Below, piece after piece: positions 53,529 through 61,569 of a stretch of DNA of 64,000 nucleotides. Source of the DNA: Pseudophaeobacter sp. EL27 (lineage in GTDB: Bacteria; Pseudomonadota; Alphaproteobacteria; Rhodobacterales; Rhodobacteraceae); NCBI RefSeq assembly GCF_900313025.1, contig NZ_OMPQ01000015.1, forward strand, positions 381,775-445,774. The letters run 5' to 3'. Under the pieces are notes generated by a model. That model did not search any database, was not told the DNA's origin, and was given only the letters and a program-made list of their open reading frames with translations. A program made the position numbers and the translations under genes. Position 1 is the first letter of the stretch, and each line of letters opens with the position of its first letter.

Positions 53529-53548
53529 GTTGTTCCATTTGGAACAAC
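53529..53548. promoter_or_regulatory. Perfect 20-bp palindrome: MarR operator candidate
   Basis: GTTGTTCCATTTGGAACAAC is a 9-2-9 perfect inverted repeat lying 25 bases upstream of the PanB-like gene and 50 bases upstream of the MarR gene. Size and symmetry are typical of MarR operators. One site in the divergent region could control both operons. Confidence 0.75.
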
Positions 53549-53597
53549 ATGCGTTACAACTGGATCCAATAGCAATGAGAATCTTTGGGGAGGGATC

Positions 53598-54083
53598 ATG
53601 GCAAAAGAGAAGCCCGCAGAGGCGGCACCTGATCTGACGCAGATCTTTGACAGCATCGAATACCCTGAGGCCTACCGTATTACCTACCTCGCCAATGCAA
53701 TCGTCTTTCCCGCCTATGCCGATATCAAACGGGACTTTGGGCTGGTGCGTGCGGAGTACATCCTGCTGGTGAGCCTGTCGCATTTTGACCGTCTCACCGC
53801 ACAAGATGTGGCCAAGATTTCGCGACGCCCCAGAAACACAATCAGCCGAGCCGTACACAGGATGTTGGCAGAGGGTTTTTTGAGCCGGGTGTCAGATCCG
53901 GGCGATGGGCGTCAGGCGCTGTTACAGATCACACCGGAGGGTCGGAAGATGCATACCAAAATCTCGGCCTATCTGGCGGACAGGCAAGAGAGAGTTCTTG
54001 GTGGGCTCAGCGCTGAGGAGCGCAAAACCCTGGCTACGATTTTGAAGAAGGCCGCGTTACACGCCGCCACATTGGACACCTGA
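53598..54083 (+). CDS. MarR-family transcriptional regulator
   Basis: A 161-residue MarR regulator. The winged HTH runs from about residue 55 to 115: LLVSLSHFDRLTAQDVAKISRRPRNTISRAVHRMLAEGFLSRVSDPGDGRQALLQITPEGR, including the DxRxx-type wing. ATG 53598 follows GGGGAGGGATC; a much longer open frame upstream is antisense to the PanB-like gene and is not real. Divergent from the PanB/Rieske operon and 35 bases ahead of the DmdA-like gene. Confidence 0.92.
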   Translation: MAKEKPAEAAPDLTQIFDSIEYPEAYRITYLANAIVFPAYADIKRDFGLVRAEYILLVSLSHFDRLTAQDVAKISRRPRNTISRAVHRMLAEGFLSRVSDPGDGRQALLQITPEGRKMHTKISAYLADRQERVLGGLSAEERKTLATILKKAALHAATLDT

Positions 54084-54118
54084 CCGCGGGCCCCCGCATT
54101 GCAAAAGAGAAACACACC

Positions 54119-55222
54119 ATGGCAGAAATCGGCCCCAATACTCGTCTCCGCGTCTCTCCATTTTACGAGGCAACACTCGCCGAAGGTGTGACCGCCTTTT
54201 CCCCCTATAACAACATGCTGATGCCGGTATCCTACGGGAACCCGCAGGCAGAGTATGATCGGTTGATGAACGGTGTGGCCCAATGGGATGTCTCGGTTCA
54301 GCGGCAGGTCGAAATCAAAGGCCCTGATGCAGCCACCCTGGTCCAGATCCTTTCGGTGCGGGACCTGTCGAACTGCGTGGTGGGCCAAGGGAAATACACC
54401 CCGATGTGCGATCATCGCGGCACATTGATCAACGACCCCGTGGTGCTGAAACTGGCCGAGGATCATTTCTGGCTCTCGATCGGTGATAACAACATCAGGA
54501 TGTGGGCCCGCGCCATTGCCGCAGAACGTGGGTTAATGGTGTCAATCGAAGAGCCAGATGTCTCCCCTATGGCAGTCCAAGGCCCAAAAGCCGAAGATGT
54601 CGTGGCCCATGTCTTTGGGGATTGGGTGCGCGATCTGAAATATTTCTGGTTTGCAGATGCCGAAATCAATGGCATCCCTCTGAAAATCCAGCGATCAGGC
54701 TATTCTAAACAGGGTGGGTTTGAGCTCTATCTGATGGATGGCGGTCGTGGCAGTGACCTGTGGAACATCATCCGCGAAGCAGGTCAGTCGCATGGCATTG
54801 GGCCTGGCAACCCAAACCCTGTCGAGCGGATTGAAAGCGGACTATTGTCCTATGGCGGTGATACCGATGATGCCACCAATCCTTTTGAAGTCCGACTTGG
54901 GAAATACGTGGACCTAGACCTCGACACCTCGGTGGTTGGCATTCCAGCCCTGCGCCAGATCAAGGAACAAGGCGTGCAGCGCCACCAGTTGGGTATCGTC
55001 CTTGATCACCAAGAGCCACAGCCTGGTCATGCCATCTGGTATGATGTCTTTAAGGACGGGCAATTGGTGGGGCAAATGACCAACGGCGGTTGGTCTCCGC
55101 GCCTGCAGACGGTGATTGGGTTTGTCCTTGTTTCAAACGATGTCGAGCTCGGCGACAGGGTTACCGTGCAGCGAAACAACACGCCAGAAGCTGCAACGGT
55201 CTGCGCCCTGCCGTTCTTCTAG
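54119..55222 (+). CDS. DmdA/GcvT-family tetrahydrofolate-dependent methyl- or aminomethyltransferase
   Basis: A 367-residue glycine-cleavage T-protein family member. The first part (RLRVSPFYEATLAEGVTAFSPYNNMLMPVSYG, VAQWDVSVQRQVEIKGPDAATLVQIL, CDHRGTLINDPVVLKLAEDHFWLSI) follows DMSP demethylase DmdA more than GcvT, and VSPMAVQGPKAEDV, SGYSKQGGFELY and VERIESGLLSYGGD are shared by both. DmdA moves a methyl group from DMSP to THF. A different S-, O- or N-methyl donor is possible here. Located on the opposite side of the operator from the demethylase and PanB-like genes. Confidence 0.85.
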   Translation: MAEIGPNTRLRVSPFYEATLAEGVTAFSPYNNMLMPVSYGNPQAEYDRLMNGVAQWDVSVQRQVEIKGPDAATLVQILSVRDLSNCVVGQGKYTPMCDHRGTLINDPVVLKLAEDHFWLSIGDNNIRMWARAIAAERGLMVSIEEPDVSPMAVQGPKAEDVVAHVFGDWVRDLKYFWFADAEINGIPLKIQRSGYSKQGGFELYLMDGGRGSDLWNIIREAGQSHGIGPGNPNPVERIESGLLSYGGDTDDATNPFEVRLGKYVDLDLDTSVVGIPALRQIKEQGVQRHQLGIVLDHQEPQPGHAIWYDVFKDGQLVGQMTNGGWSPRLQTVIGFVLVSNDVELGDRVTVQRNNTPEAATVCALPFF

Positions 55223-55683
55223 GCTCGGAGCCAGCGATATACCCGATGCTGCCCGAGAGGCACCTGCCCAGGGCTGCATTTCAATCACTCCAATCTCAGC
55301 TCAGCACCATTTTAGCTTAGTTTTGATATCGGCACGACAAAAGGCTAAAACTGGTTTGCTCTGAAGCGTCGAAGGTCATGTCTATCTTGTACTGCCCGAT
55401 CCCTCTCACCCATTTCAGGAAAGACATGACCTTCGCTCGAACTCGCCTTACCGGTTTCATCTTCCACGACGACTTCAGTGCTTCAACGGAAGTGTTGCCA
55501 GACGGTGCAATTCATCCATCATTCTAATCACTAGCCGAATACTCACCCCGTGAATGCCCCGGCGTTGTTCGTGCAACTATTTGACAAGGCATTCGGTATC
55601 GTCAGGCGACATGTTCCGACGAATGGCCTCCTTCTCAATAAAATGGCCAATGAACAGCAATGTTTAACCAAGGTTAAAGTTTG
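55223..55683. other. Non-coding stretch between DmdA-like gene and integrase remnant
   Basis: 461 bases without a credible gene. It contains the 13-bp inverted repeat at 55371-55434 and becomes AT-rich towards the integrase stop. It is probably debris of the mobile element. Confidence 0.45.
55371..55434. repeat. 13-bp inverted repeat near the integrase remnant
   Basis: GAAGGTCATGTCT (55371-55383) and AGACATGACCTTC (55422-55434) are perfect inverted repeats 38 bases apart. It may be a terminator for the DmdA-like gene, an accessory recombinase site or ends of a deleted small element; the sequence does not decide. Confidence 0.5.
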
Positions 55684-56355
55684 TTAAGAATTCTCCGCGA
55701 CAATCAAGTAGTTTGACCCTTTTTGCATGATTGGCGCCCGTTCTTGCAAGAAATCCTTTCGCAAATACGCCTTCTCAACACTCGTCAAATTTTGATGAGC
55801 CAGAACCATTTCAGCAACTTCATTTCTTGCATCAGTATTGTCATCGATCCAGGTTCGCAGGCTGCTTCGAAAGCCGTGAAGACGAGCCTCTAGGTTTTGA
55901 TCTCTCAGGAGATTGGTCATCGCCGTATCAGAGATCACCCCCCTTGTTAGGCCAGGAAACAGATAGTCGCCACGCTCGAGACAACGCGCAGCGTCAATGG
56001 CTTTTAGCGCTTCAGTTGACAGTGAGACTCGGAAATCTGGGGTACTTCCCTTTTTTCCTTTCATGTCCTCGCCAGGAATGGTCCATACGTTTCCATTGAT
56101 CTGGGTTAACTTGGCATGTCGAACAGGCTTTGCCCGCACTCCAGTCAAGATAAGGAAACGCACTGCAAGATGACTGACCGCTCTATCTTCGAGACCTTGA
56201 TAGAATTTCGGCACATCTTTCCAGTTCATCGCGGGAATGTTCTTTGAAACGTGGCCGGTTTCCCCAAGCAGGATAACCGCTAAGTCAACAGCTTGAATGT
56301 CGACTTCTAGTTTGGAGGCTGCTGAATACTTTATAATGTACCTCAATAAGAAGCG
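55684..56355 (-). pseudogene. Tyrosine integrase, C-terminal half (N-terminus lost)
   Basis: The frame carries the catalytic domain of a P4-type island integrase: Arg in LILTGVRAKPVRHAKLTQINGNVWTIPGEDMKGKKG, His-x-x-Arg in LHGFRSSLRTW, the second His in VLAHQNLTSVEKAY, and the nucleophile Tyr in AYLRKDF. Homology begins only at about RYIIKYSAASKLEVDIQ, so roughly 180-200 N-terminal residues (arm-binding and core-binding domains) are missing. The upstream part of the open frame is antisense to a serine recombinase fragment. It should be inactive. Confidence 0.8.
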
Positions 56356-56987
56356 GCACTGGCAAGCTATACCCCTACTTCTGGTGTCAGACACGTGATT
56401 GCTCAGAGTACCGCAAGAATATCCGCGCTGAGAAAGTTGAAGCTGGGTTTGAGAAAGTTCTGAGCGCCATGACGCCAACTGAGAATGTTCTCTCCGTGGC
56501 GATGTCGATGCTGAGTGACGCATCAAGCCAGCGCGATGAACAAACCAAACAGGCCAAAACTGCTCTAAAACGCAAAATCACCGAACTGGACAAGCAACAA
56601 GACGCCATGGTGGAGCGTTTGGTGGAGACATCAAACCCAAAGGTGATCGCGGCACTCGAAACCAAGATTGCAAAGCTGGGTGAAGACAAGCTGCGCCTGA
56701 GTGACAAAATCACGCAAAACACCAAACCGAAGGCGAGCATGGGTCAGATTTTCGAACTTTTGCGAGAGTTCCTGTCAAACCCTTGGAATATCTACAATAA
56801 AGGGCCACTTGCAGTGAAGAAAACCATCCTCAAAACGGCATTTAAAGCGCCTTTGGCCTATGACCGCCAAAACGGTTTTCGAACTCCGCAAGTATCTGTA
56901 ATATTTGAGTTTTTAGAATTTTTTACGTCTGAATGTAAAATGGTGCCCAGGAGAGGACTCGAACCTCCACATCGTTGCCAATACTAG
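56352..56987 (+). pseudogene. Large serine recombinase, C-terminal fragment
   Basis: Starting inside an open frame, GTGKLYPYFWCQTRDC and EYRKNIRAEKVEAGFEKVL form the zinc-ribbon domain typical of large serine recombinases, followed by a long coiled-coil (about 56511-56720, rich in K/E/Q) and a C-terminal tail. The catalytic N-terminal domain with the active Ser and most of the recombinase domain are absent. An ATG at 56469 is fortuitous. The frame runs on into the tRNA gene on the other strand, ending in VPRRGLEPPHRCQY, which is antisense tRNA. Confidence 0.75.
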
Positions 56988-57027
56988 CACCTGAAGCTAG
57001 CGCGTCTACCAATTCCGCCACCTGGGC
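56941..57027 (-). tRNA. tRNA-Leu (anticodon CAG)
   Basis: An 87-nt gene including an encoded CCA. Reading the minus strand: acceptor GCCCAGG pairs with CCTGGGC at the end, the D-arm contains GGCGGAATTGGTAGACGC, the anticodon stem/loop is GCTAGC-TTCAGGT-GCTAG- with anticodon CAG, a long variable arm (TTGGCAACGATG) marks a class II tRNA, and the T-arm is GTGGAGGTTCGAGTCC. Its 3' end faces the island. Confidence 0.96.
56945..56960 (+). other. Candidate att core at the tRNA-Leu 3' end (island right end)
   Basis: The 16 bases GCCCAGGAGAGGACTC at the tRNA 3' end are repeated at 18193-18208 in the same orientation. Integration at this position rebuilds an intact tRNA, as is usual for tRNA-directed islands. 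Confidence 0.75.
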
Positions 57028-57042
57028 AGGTGTCGTGTGGGG

Positions 57043-57071
57043 CGTATAAGACGATGTTCAGCGGTCGTCAA
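57043..57071 (-). promoter_or_regulatory. Promoter of tRNA-Leu
   Basis: On the minus strand, TTGACG (57066-57071) and TATACG (57043-57048) are separated by exactly 17 bases and end 16 bases before the mature tRNA 5' end, a near-ideal housekeeping-sigma promoter. Confidence 0.85.
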
Positions 57072-57217
57072 ACGGAAAAATGGAGCGAAGCAGCAAAATT
57101 TTCCAAAACCTCCGAGCACTGGGCAAAATCCGGCGAGACATCTTTCTTTTCAAAGGCTTAATTTCTTCACCCCGATAGTGTCGAAAGGCGTAACAAGGCG
57201 CAGATTTTCTGCTCTAT

Positions 57218-57231
57218 TTGATCCTGCGCAA
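57218..57231 (+). promoter_or_regulatory. Candidate FnrL site ahead of hemN
   Basis: TTGATCCTGCGCAA matches the FNR-family half-site TTGAT with a CGCAA second half at the right spacing (TTGAT-N4-NNCAA). hemN is a known FnrL target in Rhodobacteraceae. It is centred only about 41 bases before the start codon, which would leave almost no 5' leader if it acted as a class II activator site. Confidence 0.45.
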
Positions 57232-57265
57232 AGCGACGCCCTGCCATAAGGGACAAATGGGAGTC

Positions 57266-58621
57266 ATGAAACAGATTGATCGCCTCGCCGCGCTTGGGCT
57301 TTTTGAAAGCCGCGTGCCCCGCTATACATCCTATCCCACCGCGCCGGTGTTTAGTCCCAGTGTCGGGCTGGCTTCGCAACGACGTCAGCTGGCTGCCCTG
57401 GATCCGAAGGTTCCGGTCTCGGTCTATATTCACATCCCCTTTTGTGAACGCCTGTGCTGGTTCTGCGCCTGCCGCACTCAGGGCACGCAATCGCTGAGCC
57501 CGGTTGAAAGCTACATCGCCACCCTAGAGGCTGAACTGGACCTGCTTGCGGATGCGCTGCCGGCAGGGCTGCAGATGGGGCGCCTGCATTGGGGGGGCGG
57601 CACGCCAACCATTCTGCCGCCAGCCTTGATCCACCGCTTGTCCCGTGCGGTCAAAAATGTGTTTCCGCAGACCCCGGACTGGGAGTTCTCGGTTGAGATC
57701 GACCCCACACTGGTGGACCGGGACAAGATCGCGGCCCTTGCCGCAGAGGGCATGAACCGGGCCAGTATCGGTATTCAGGATTTTGACCCGCTGGTGCAAC
57801 AGGCCATTGGCCGTGAACAACCCTATGAGACAACTCTGGCCTGTGTGGAAGATCTGCGCGCCGCTGGAACTACCTCGCTCAATGCCGACCTGGTTTACGG
57901 GTTGCCGCATCAGACCCCGGCCCGCATGGCGGATACGCTGGAGAAGGTGCTCAGCCTCAAACCCGATCGCATCGCCCTGTTTGGCTACGCCCATGTGCCC
58001 TGGGTCGCCAAGCGCCAGCAACTAATCGATGAATCGGTCCTGCCAGATGACCCGGCACGCTATGATTTGGCTGTACAATCTGCCACAGCCTTCGCCGTGG
58101 CCGGGTTTGAGGCCATTGGCATCGACCATTTTGCCTTGCCTGAGGATGGATTGGCCAAGGCCGCCCGCACCGGCCATCTGCGACGCAACTTCCAGGGCTA
58201 TACCGAAGACACCTGCCCTGCCCTCATCGGCATTGGGGCCTCGTCTATCTCTCGGTTTCCTGGCGGCTATGTGCAAAATGCCGCTGCTACCCCGGCCTAT
58301 GTCAAACAGATCGAGGCCGGACATCTGGCCGGCGCCCGTGGCCATGAAATGACTGAAGAAGACCAGATGCGCGCCCGTGCCATCGAAATGATCATGTGCG
58401 ACTTTATCCTCGACAGGAGCGCCTTGCAGCAGCAGTTTGGCGCGCGCACTGCCGGGCTGGACGCGGACCTGGAAAAGGTGGTTGCGCGCTTTGGCGAGCT
58501 GGTCACCCTGACAGACGAAAAGCTGGAGATCACCCCTGAAGGTCGCCCCATGACCCGGATCATTGCCAGCCTGTTTGATGCCCATATGCCAGCGGATGCC
58601 AAATTCAGTCGTGCATCCTAA
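57266..58621 (+). CDS. hemN: Oxygen-independent coproporphyrinogen III dehydrogenase HemN
   Basis: A 451-residue radical-SAM enzyme that decarboxylates two propionates of coproporphyrinogen III when oxygen is scarce. The N-terminal VPRYTSYPTAPVF is the HemN-specific tip; the cluster motif is IPFCERLCWFCACRT (Cys-x3-Cys-x2-Cys, near residues 59-66), then HWGGGTPTIL and the second-SAM region. Length and N-terminus fit HemN rather than HemW. Starts at 57257 and 57266 are both possible. A terminator follows. Confidence 0.94.
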   Translation: MKQIDRLAALGLFESRVPRYTSYPTAPVFSPSVGLASQRRQLAALDPKVPVSVYIHIPFCERLCWFCACRTQGTQSLSPVESYIATLEAELDLLADALPAGLQMGRLHWGGGTPTILPPALIHRLSRAVKNVFPQTPDWEFSVEIDPTLVDRDKIAALAAEGMNRASIGIQDFDPLVQQAIGREQPYETTLACVEDLRAAGTTSLNADLVYGLPHQTPARMADTLEKVLSLKPDRIALFGYAHVPWVAKRQQLIDESVLPDDPARYDLAVQSATAFAVAGFEAIGIDHFALPEDGLAKAARTGHLRRNFQGYTEDTCPALIGIGASSISRFPGGYVQNAAATPAYVKQIEAGHLAGARGHEMTEEDQMRARAIEMIMCDFILDRSALQQQFGARTAGLDADLEKVVARFGELVTLTDEKLEITPEGRPMTRIIASLFDAHMPADAKFSRAS

Positions 58622-58647
58622 GCCTATCACTCAACTACAAACACAAT

Positions 58648-58675
58648 AGGCCCGAGCAACAGCCCGGGCCTTTTT
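58648..58675 (+). terminator. Rho-independent terminator after hemN
   Basis: AGGCCCG pairs with CGGGCCT around a short AGCAACAGCC loop, followed by TTTTT (58671-58675), 26 bases past the stop. It could also stop transcription of the convergent binding-protein gene. Confidence 0.85.
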
Positions 58676-58704
58676 CCTTCAGATCTGGTGCAAAGCGGGA
58701 CCGC

Positions 58705-59664
58705 TTAAGAGGTGGCGTCGTCCACAACCGGCTGCCAGACAAAATCATTCATGCTCATCCATTCCTTGACCACTTCCTCCACTGCGCGGCCCTCGACGTC
58801 GATTGAGCCCATCATAGGCTGCTGGTCTTCGATGTGCAGCGTGTAGGAGAACAGAATTTCAAAGGCAGCAGGCCATTTTTCTGCCAACTGGCCCCAACCT
58901 GCCTTGAAGATACGCGCGCTTTCAAAGCCACAGTCATTGACCGCATTGGGGTTTGGCCCCCAGGACGGATCCGTGAAGCAAGCTGGTTCTGCTGCAGGCA
59001 GTTGCACAAATTTCAGATCATACTCCGTCATCGCCCAATGGGGCTGCCAAAAGGTGGCCAGAATTGCTGTGTTGTTTTCAACTGCATCCCGCAGGGACTC
59101 GGTGAGCTCAGCCTCATCTGCAGCAGGCGTGTTCTGGAACGGCAGCGCCAGACCGGCGACCCGATCTGCCCCTGGGCTACTCCAGACCTCGGGGTAGCCC
59201 AACAAACGGCCCTGATCACCGGTATCCGCCGTCGCAAAAATCGCAGCACAGTCCCGCAGGGCTTCCCAGTTGGGCAGGCCTGGGCACAGGTCTGCCACAT
59301 GCGCAGGGTACACCAGACCTTCTTGCGCATAGAGTTCCAGATCCCCCAAATCCATCGCGCTGCCATCGGCGATAAAGCCCTCAAATTCCTCGGTTTGGCT
59401 GGTCGACCAGATCTCGACGTTTGCGTGGATGTCGCCCGCAACCATGGACTCCCAAACATTCAGATTGCTGGCCGTTACATATTCAACCTGATAGCCGGCC
59501 GCTTTCAGCATTTCACCCGCTACATAGGTGCTGACCTGATGGCCAGTCCAATCATTTAGGGCCAGACGGATCGGGGTATCCACATCCCCAAGTTCTGCAG
59601 CTCCCGCCATGCCGGCAACAAAAGTAGAGGCGGTAAGAACGGTCGTAAAAGATGCTTTCAACAA
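58705..59664 (-). CDS. Orphan glycine betaine/proline-type ABC substrate-binding protein
   Basis: A 319-residue exported protein of the ProX/OpuAC class. The signal peptide ends at about residue 22 (GMAGAAELG), then IRLALNDWTGHQVSTYVAGEMLKAAGYQVEYV is the standard opening, and several tryptophans (VWESM, EIWSTS, FWQPHW) could form the aromatic box for a quaternary ammonium ligand. Four cysteines (LCPG, DCAA, ACFT, DCGF) may form two disulfides. No permease or ATPase is adjacent, so it must work with a transporter encoded elsewhere. Confidence 0.88.
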   Translation of the reverse strand: MLKASFTTVLTASTFVAGMAGAAELGDVDTPIRLALNDWTGHQVSTYVAGEMLKAAGYQVEYVTASNLNVWESMVAGDIHANVEIWSTSQTEEFEGFIADGSAMDLGDLELYAQEGLVYPAHVADLCPGLPNWEALRDCAAIFATADTGDQGRLLGYPEVWSSPGADRVAGLALPFQNTPAADEAELTESLRDAVENNTAILATFWQPHWAMTEYDLKFVQLPAAEPACFTDPSWGPNPNAVNDCGFESARIFKAGWGQLAEKWPAAFEILFSYTLHIEDQQPMMGSIDVEGRAVEEVVKEWMSMNDFVWQPVVDDATS

Positions 59665-59893
59665 GTCGATTTCCTTCGGTTATTGCCAAGGGTCAGACTG
59701 AAGGGGGACGAGGTTCAATGCTCTTCCTTTCGGCACTCAAAACGTTCCCCTCAAACCCGAAATGGCTGAGTGACCCGGCAACAATGAGCGGCCAAAAGTT
59801 AATCAATCAAAAAAAAACCGCGATTAGATCGAATTACGCACGCTCGTTTTCCTTCAGTTTTAACTGCATCCGGAACAGCTGCCGCAAAACTAA

Positions 59894-59929
59894 AAAAAAG
59901 AGGCGGATCTTTCGATCCACCTCTTTTTT
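59894..59929 (-). terminator. Terminator of proS
   Basis: AAAAAAGAGGCGGATC (59894-59909) and GATCCACCTCTTTTTT (59914-59929) form a stem with one mismatch and a 4-base loop. Read on the minus strand it follows the proS stop by 20 bases and ends in a T-run. Confidence 0.88.
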
Positions 59930-59948
59930 ATCTCGGTTCGGACAGAAA

Positions 59949-61304
59949 TCAGAAACCGCGCGAGGACCTGTGCGGCGCATAGATTTCAGCGATTTTCTTC
60001 ACCGCCTCTTCCGGGCTCATCTCTTCGCTTTCACCAGTGCGGCGCGATGTAAGCTCAACCACACCGTTTTTCAGACCCCGTGGACCAACGGTAATGCGCC
60101 AGGGCAGACCGATCAGATCCATGGTGGCAAATTTGCCGCCCGCGCGTTCCTTGCGGTCATCATAGAGCGGCTCCAGGCCCAGCGCAGTCAAAGCAGCATA
60201 GAGTTGGTTACAGGCGGCATCAGCCTCGTCGTCGCCCTGCTTGAGGTTGACAATGCCACAGTGGAACGGCGTCACACCTTCGGGCCAGATGATGCCCTTG
60301 TCGTCGTGGCTGGCTTCGATAATGGCGCCCAACAGACGCGACACACCGATACCGTGGCTGCCCATGTGCACCGGGGTGGGTTTGCCATCGGGGCCCTGCA
60401 CGGTCGCATTCAGCGCTTCAGAGTATTTTGTACCAAAGTAAAAGATCTGGCCAACCTCGATACCGCGCGCAACGCGACGGCGCTCTTCAGGCACCTCATT
60501 GAACAGCGCCTCGTCATGGGTCTCATCTGTGCGGGCATATTTGGAGGTGAACTCCTCCAGCACGCCCTGGCACTGCGCGACATTGTCATAATCGATCTCA
60601 CGATCACCAAAGCTCAGATCGGTGACGGCACTGTCATAGAAGACCTCGGACTCGCCGGTTTCGGCCAGCACCAGGAATTCATGGGTATAGTCACCACCAA
60701 TGGGGCCGCCATCAGCACGCATTGGAATCGCCTGCAGCCCCATGCGCTCATAGGTGCGCAGATAGGTGACCAGGTGGCGGTTATAGGCGTGAAGCGCATC
60801 CTCTTTGGAGAGGTCGAAGTTGTAGCCATCCTTCATATAGAATTCACGCCCCCGCATCACCCCAAAGCGCGGGCGGATCTCATCGCGGAACTTCCACTGG
60901 ATCTGATACATGGTCAGCGGCAGGTCTTTGTAGCTGCTGACATGGGCGCGGAAGATATCTGTGATCAGCTCTTCTGCGGTTGGGGTGAACAGCATGTCGC
61001 GGCCATGACGATCCTCAACGCGCAGCATTTCCTGACCGTAGTCATCATAGCGACCGGATTCACGCCACAGATCGGCGCTCTGGATGGTGGGCATCAGCAT
61101 CGGCATGTGACCAGCGCGCTGCTGCTCCTCATGGACGATGCCTTCCAGCTTTTTCAGCACTTTGAAGCCAAGCGGCAACCAGGAATAAATCCCGGCAGAG
61201 GATTGCTTGATCATGCCGGCCCGCAGCATGTAGCGGTGGCTGACAATCTGGGCCTCAGAGGGGTTCTCTTTCAGAACAGGCAGGAAATAGCGGGACAGGC
61301 GCAT
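59949..61304 (-). CDS. proS: Prolyl-tRNA synthetase (short alphaproteobacterial type)
   Basis: A 451-residue class II synthetase that charges tRNA-Pro. Motif 1 and its surroundings are in [37 protein letters not shown], motif 2 in [26 protein letters not shown], and motif 3 near [16 protein letters not shown]. The ~180-residue editing insertion of the E. coli type is absent, which is normal for Rhodobacteraceae. Commonly followed by lolC in relatives, but not here. Confidence 0.96.
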   Translation of the reverse strand: MRLSRYFLPVLKENPSEAQIVSHRYMLRAGMIKQSSAGIYSWLPLGFKVLKKLEGIVHEEQQRAGHMPMLMPTIQSADLWRESGRYDDYGQEMLRVEDRHGRDMLFTPTAEELITDIFRAHVSSYKDLPLTMYQIQWKFRDEIRPRFGVMRGREFYMKDGYNFDLSKEDALHAYNRHLVTYLRTYERMGLQAIPMRADGGPIGGDYTHEFLVLAETGESEVFYDSAVTDLSFGDREIDYDNVAQCQGVLEEFTSKYARTDETHDEALFNEVPEERRRVARGIEVGQIFYFGTKYSEALNATVQGPDGKPTPVHMGSHGIGVSRLLGAIIEASHDDKGIIWPEGVTPFHCGIVNLKQGDDEADAACNQLYAALTALGLEPLYDDRKERAGGKFATMDLIGLPWRITVGPRGLKNGVVELTSRRTGESEEMSPEEAVKKIAEIYAPHRSSRGF

Positions 61305-61569
61305 GTCGGTCTCAATCTTACGAAGGGTTTCCCCAGCGGTCTAAGCCATCATTGCGCGCTATTCAATCATGGTTTGGTTTTGCCCATCACCCCTGCCAAG
61401 CTGCCACTGGGCGTCCACCCGGTGCTAGAGGCGCTATGAGGCAAAACGCATCTTCTGTTAGCGGAAACGCAGCGGAATGTCGTTTTTGAACCGATCTGCC
61501 GTTTTCTTTCTTGAATGCCGATACAAGTTTCTCAACATTGGGCGAAGTTTTACGTTAGGCGAGATCACC

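Larger units (their letters stand above)
18193..56960. mobile_element. Candidate 38.8-kb genomic island integrated in tRNA-Leu(CAG)
   Basis: The block is bounded by identical 16-base tRNA-Leu 3'-end sequences. Backbone genes (glyA, kptA; hemN, proS) lie outside, and catabolic, transport and regulatory genes lie inside. Recombinase remnants are next to the tRNA, the normal place for an island integrase. Both recombinases have lost their N-terminal halves, so the island should now be immobile. No transfer, replication or phage structural genes are visible, which fits an old, domesticated metabolic island. Strain comparison is needed to prove it. Confidence 0.65.

Noticed and set aside
52605-53597. 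Long N-terminal extension of the MarR gene (frame open from 52605)
   Set aside because: It is antisense to the PanB-like gene. ATG 53598 with GGGGAGGG ahead begins a normal-length MarR protein.
55684-56526. Complete integrase of 280 residues
   Set aside because: The N-terminal third of the open frame is antisense to the serine recombinase fragment; only the part from about 56355 leftwards has integrase homology.
59652-61439. 595-codon plus-strand frame opposite proS
   Set aside because: Antisense to proS; the translated sequence is low-quality and matches no family.
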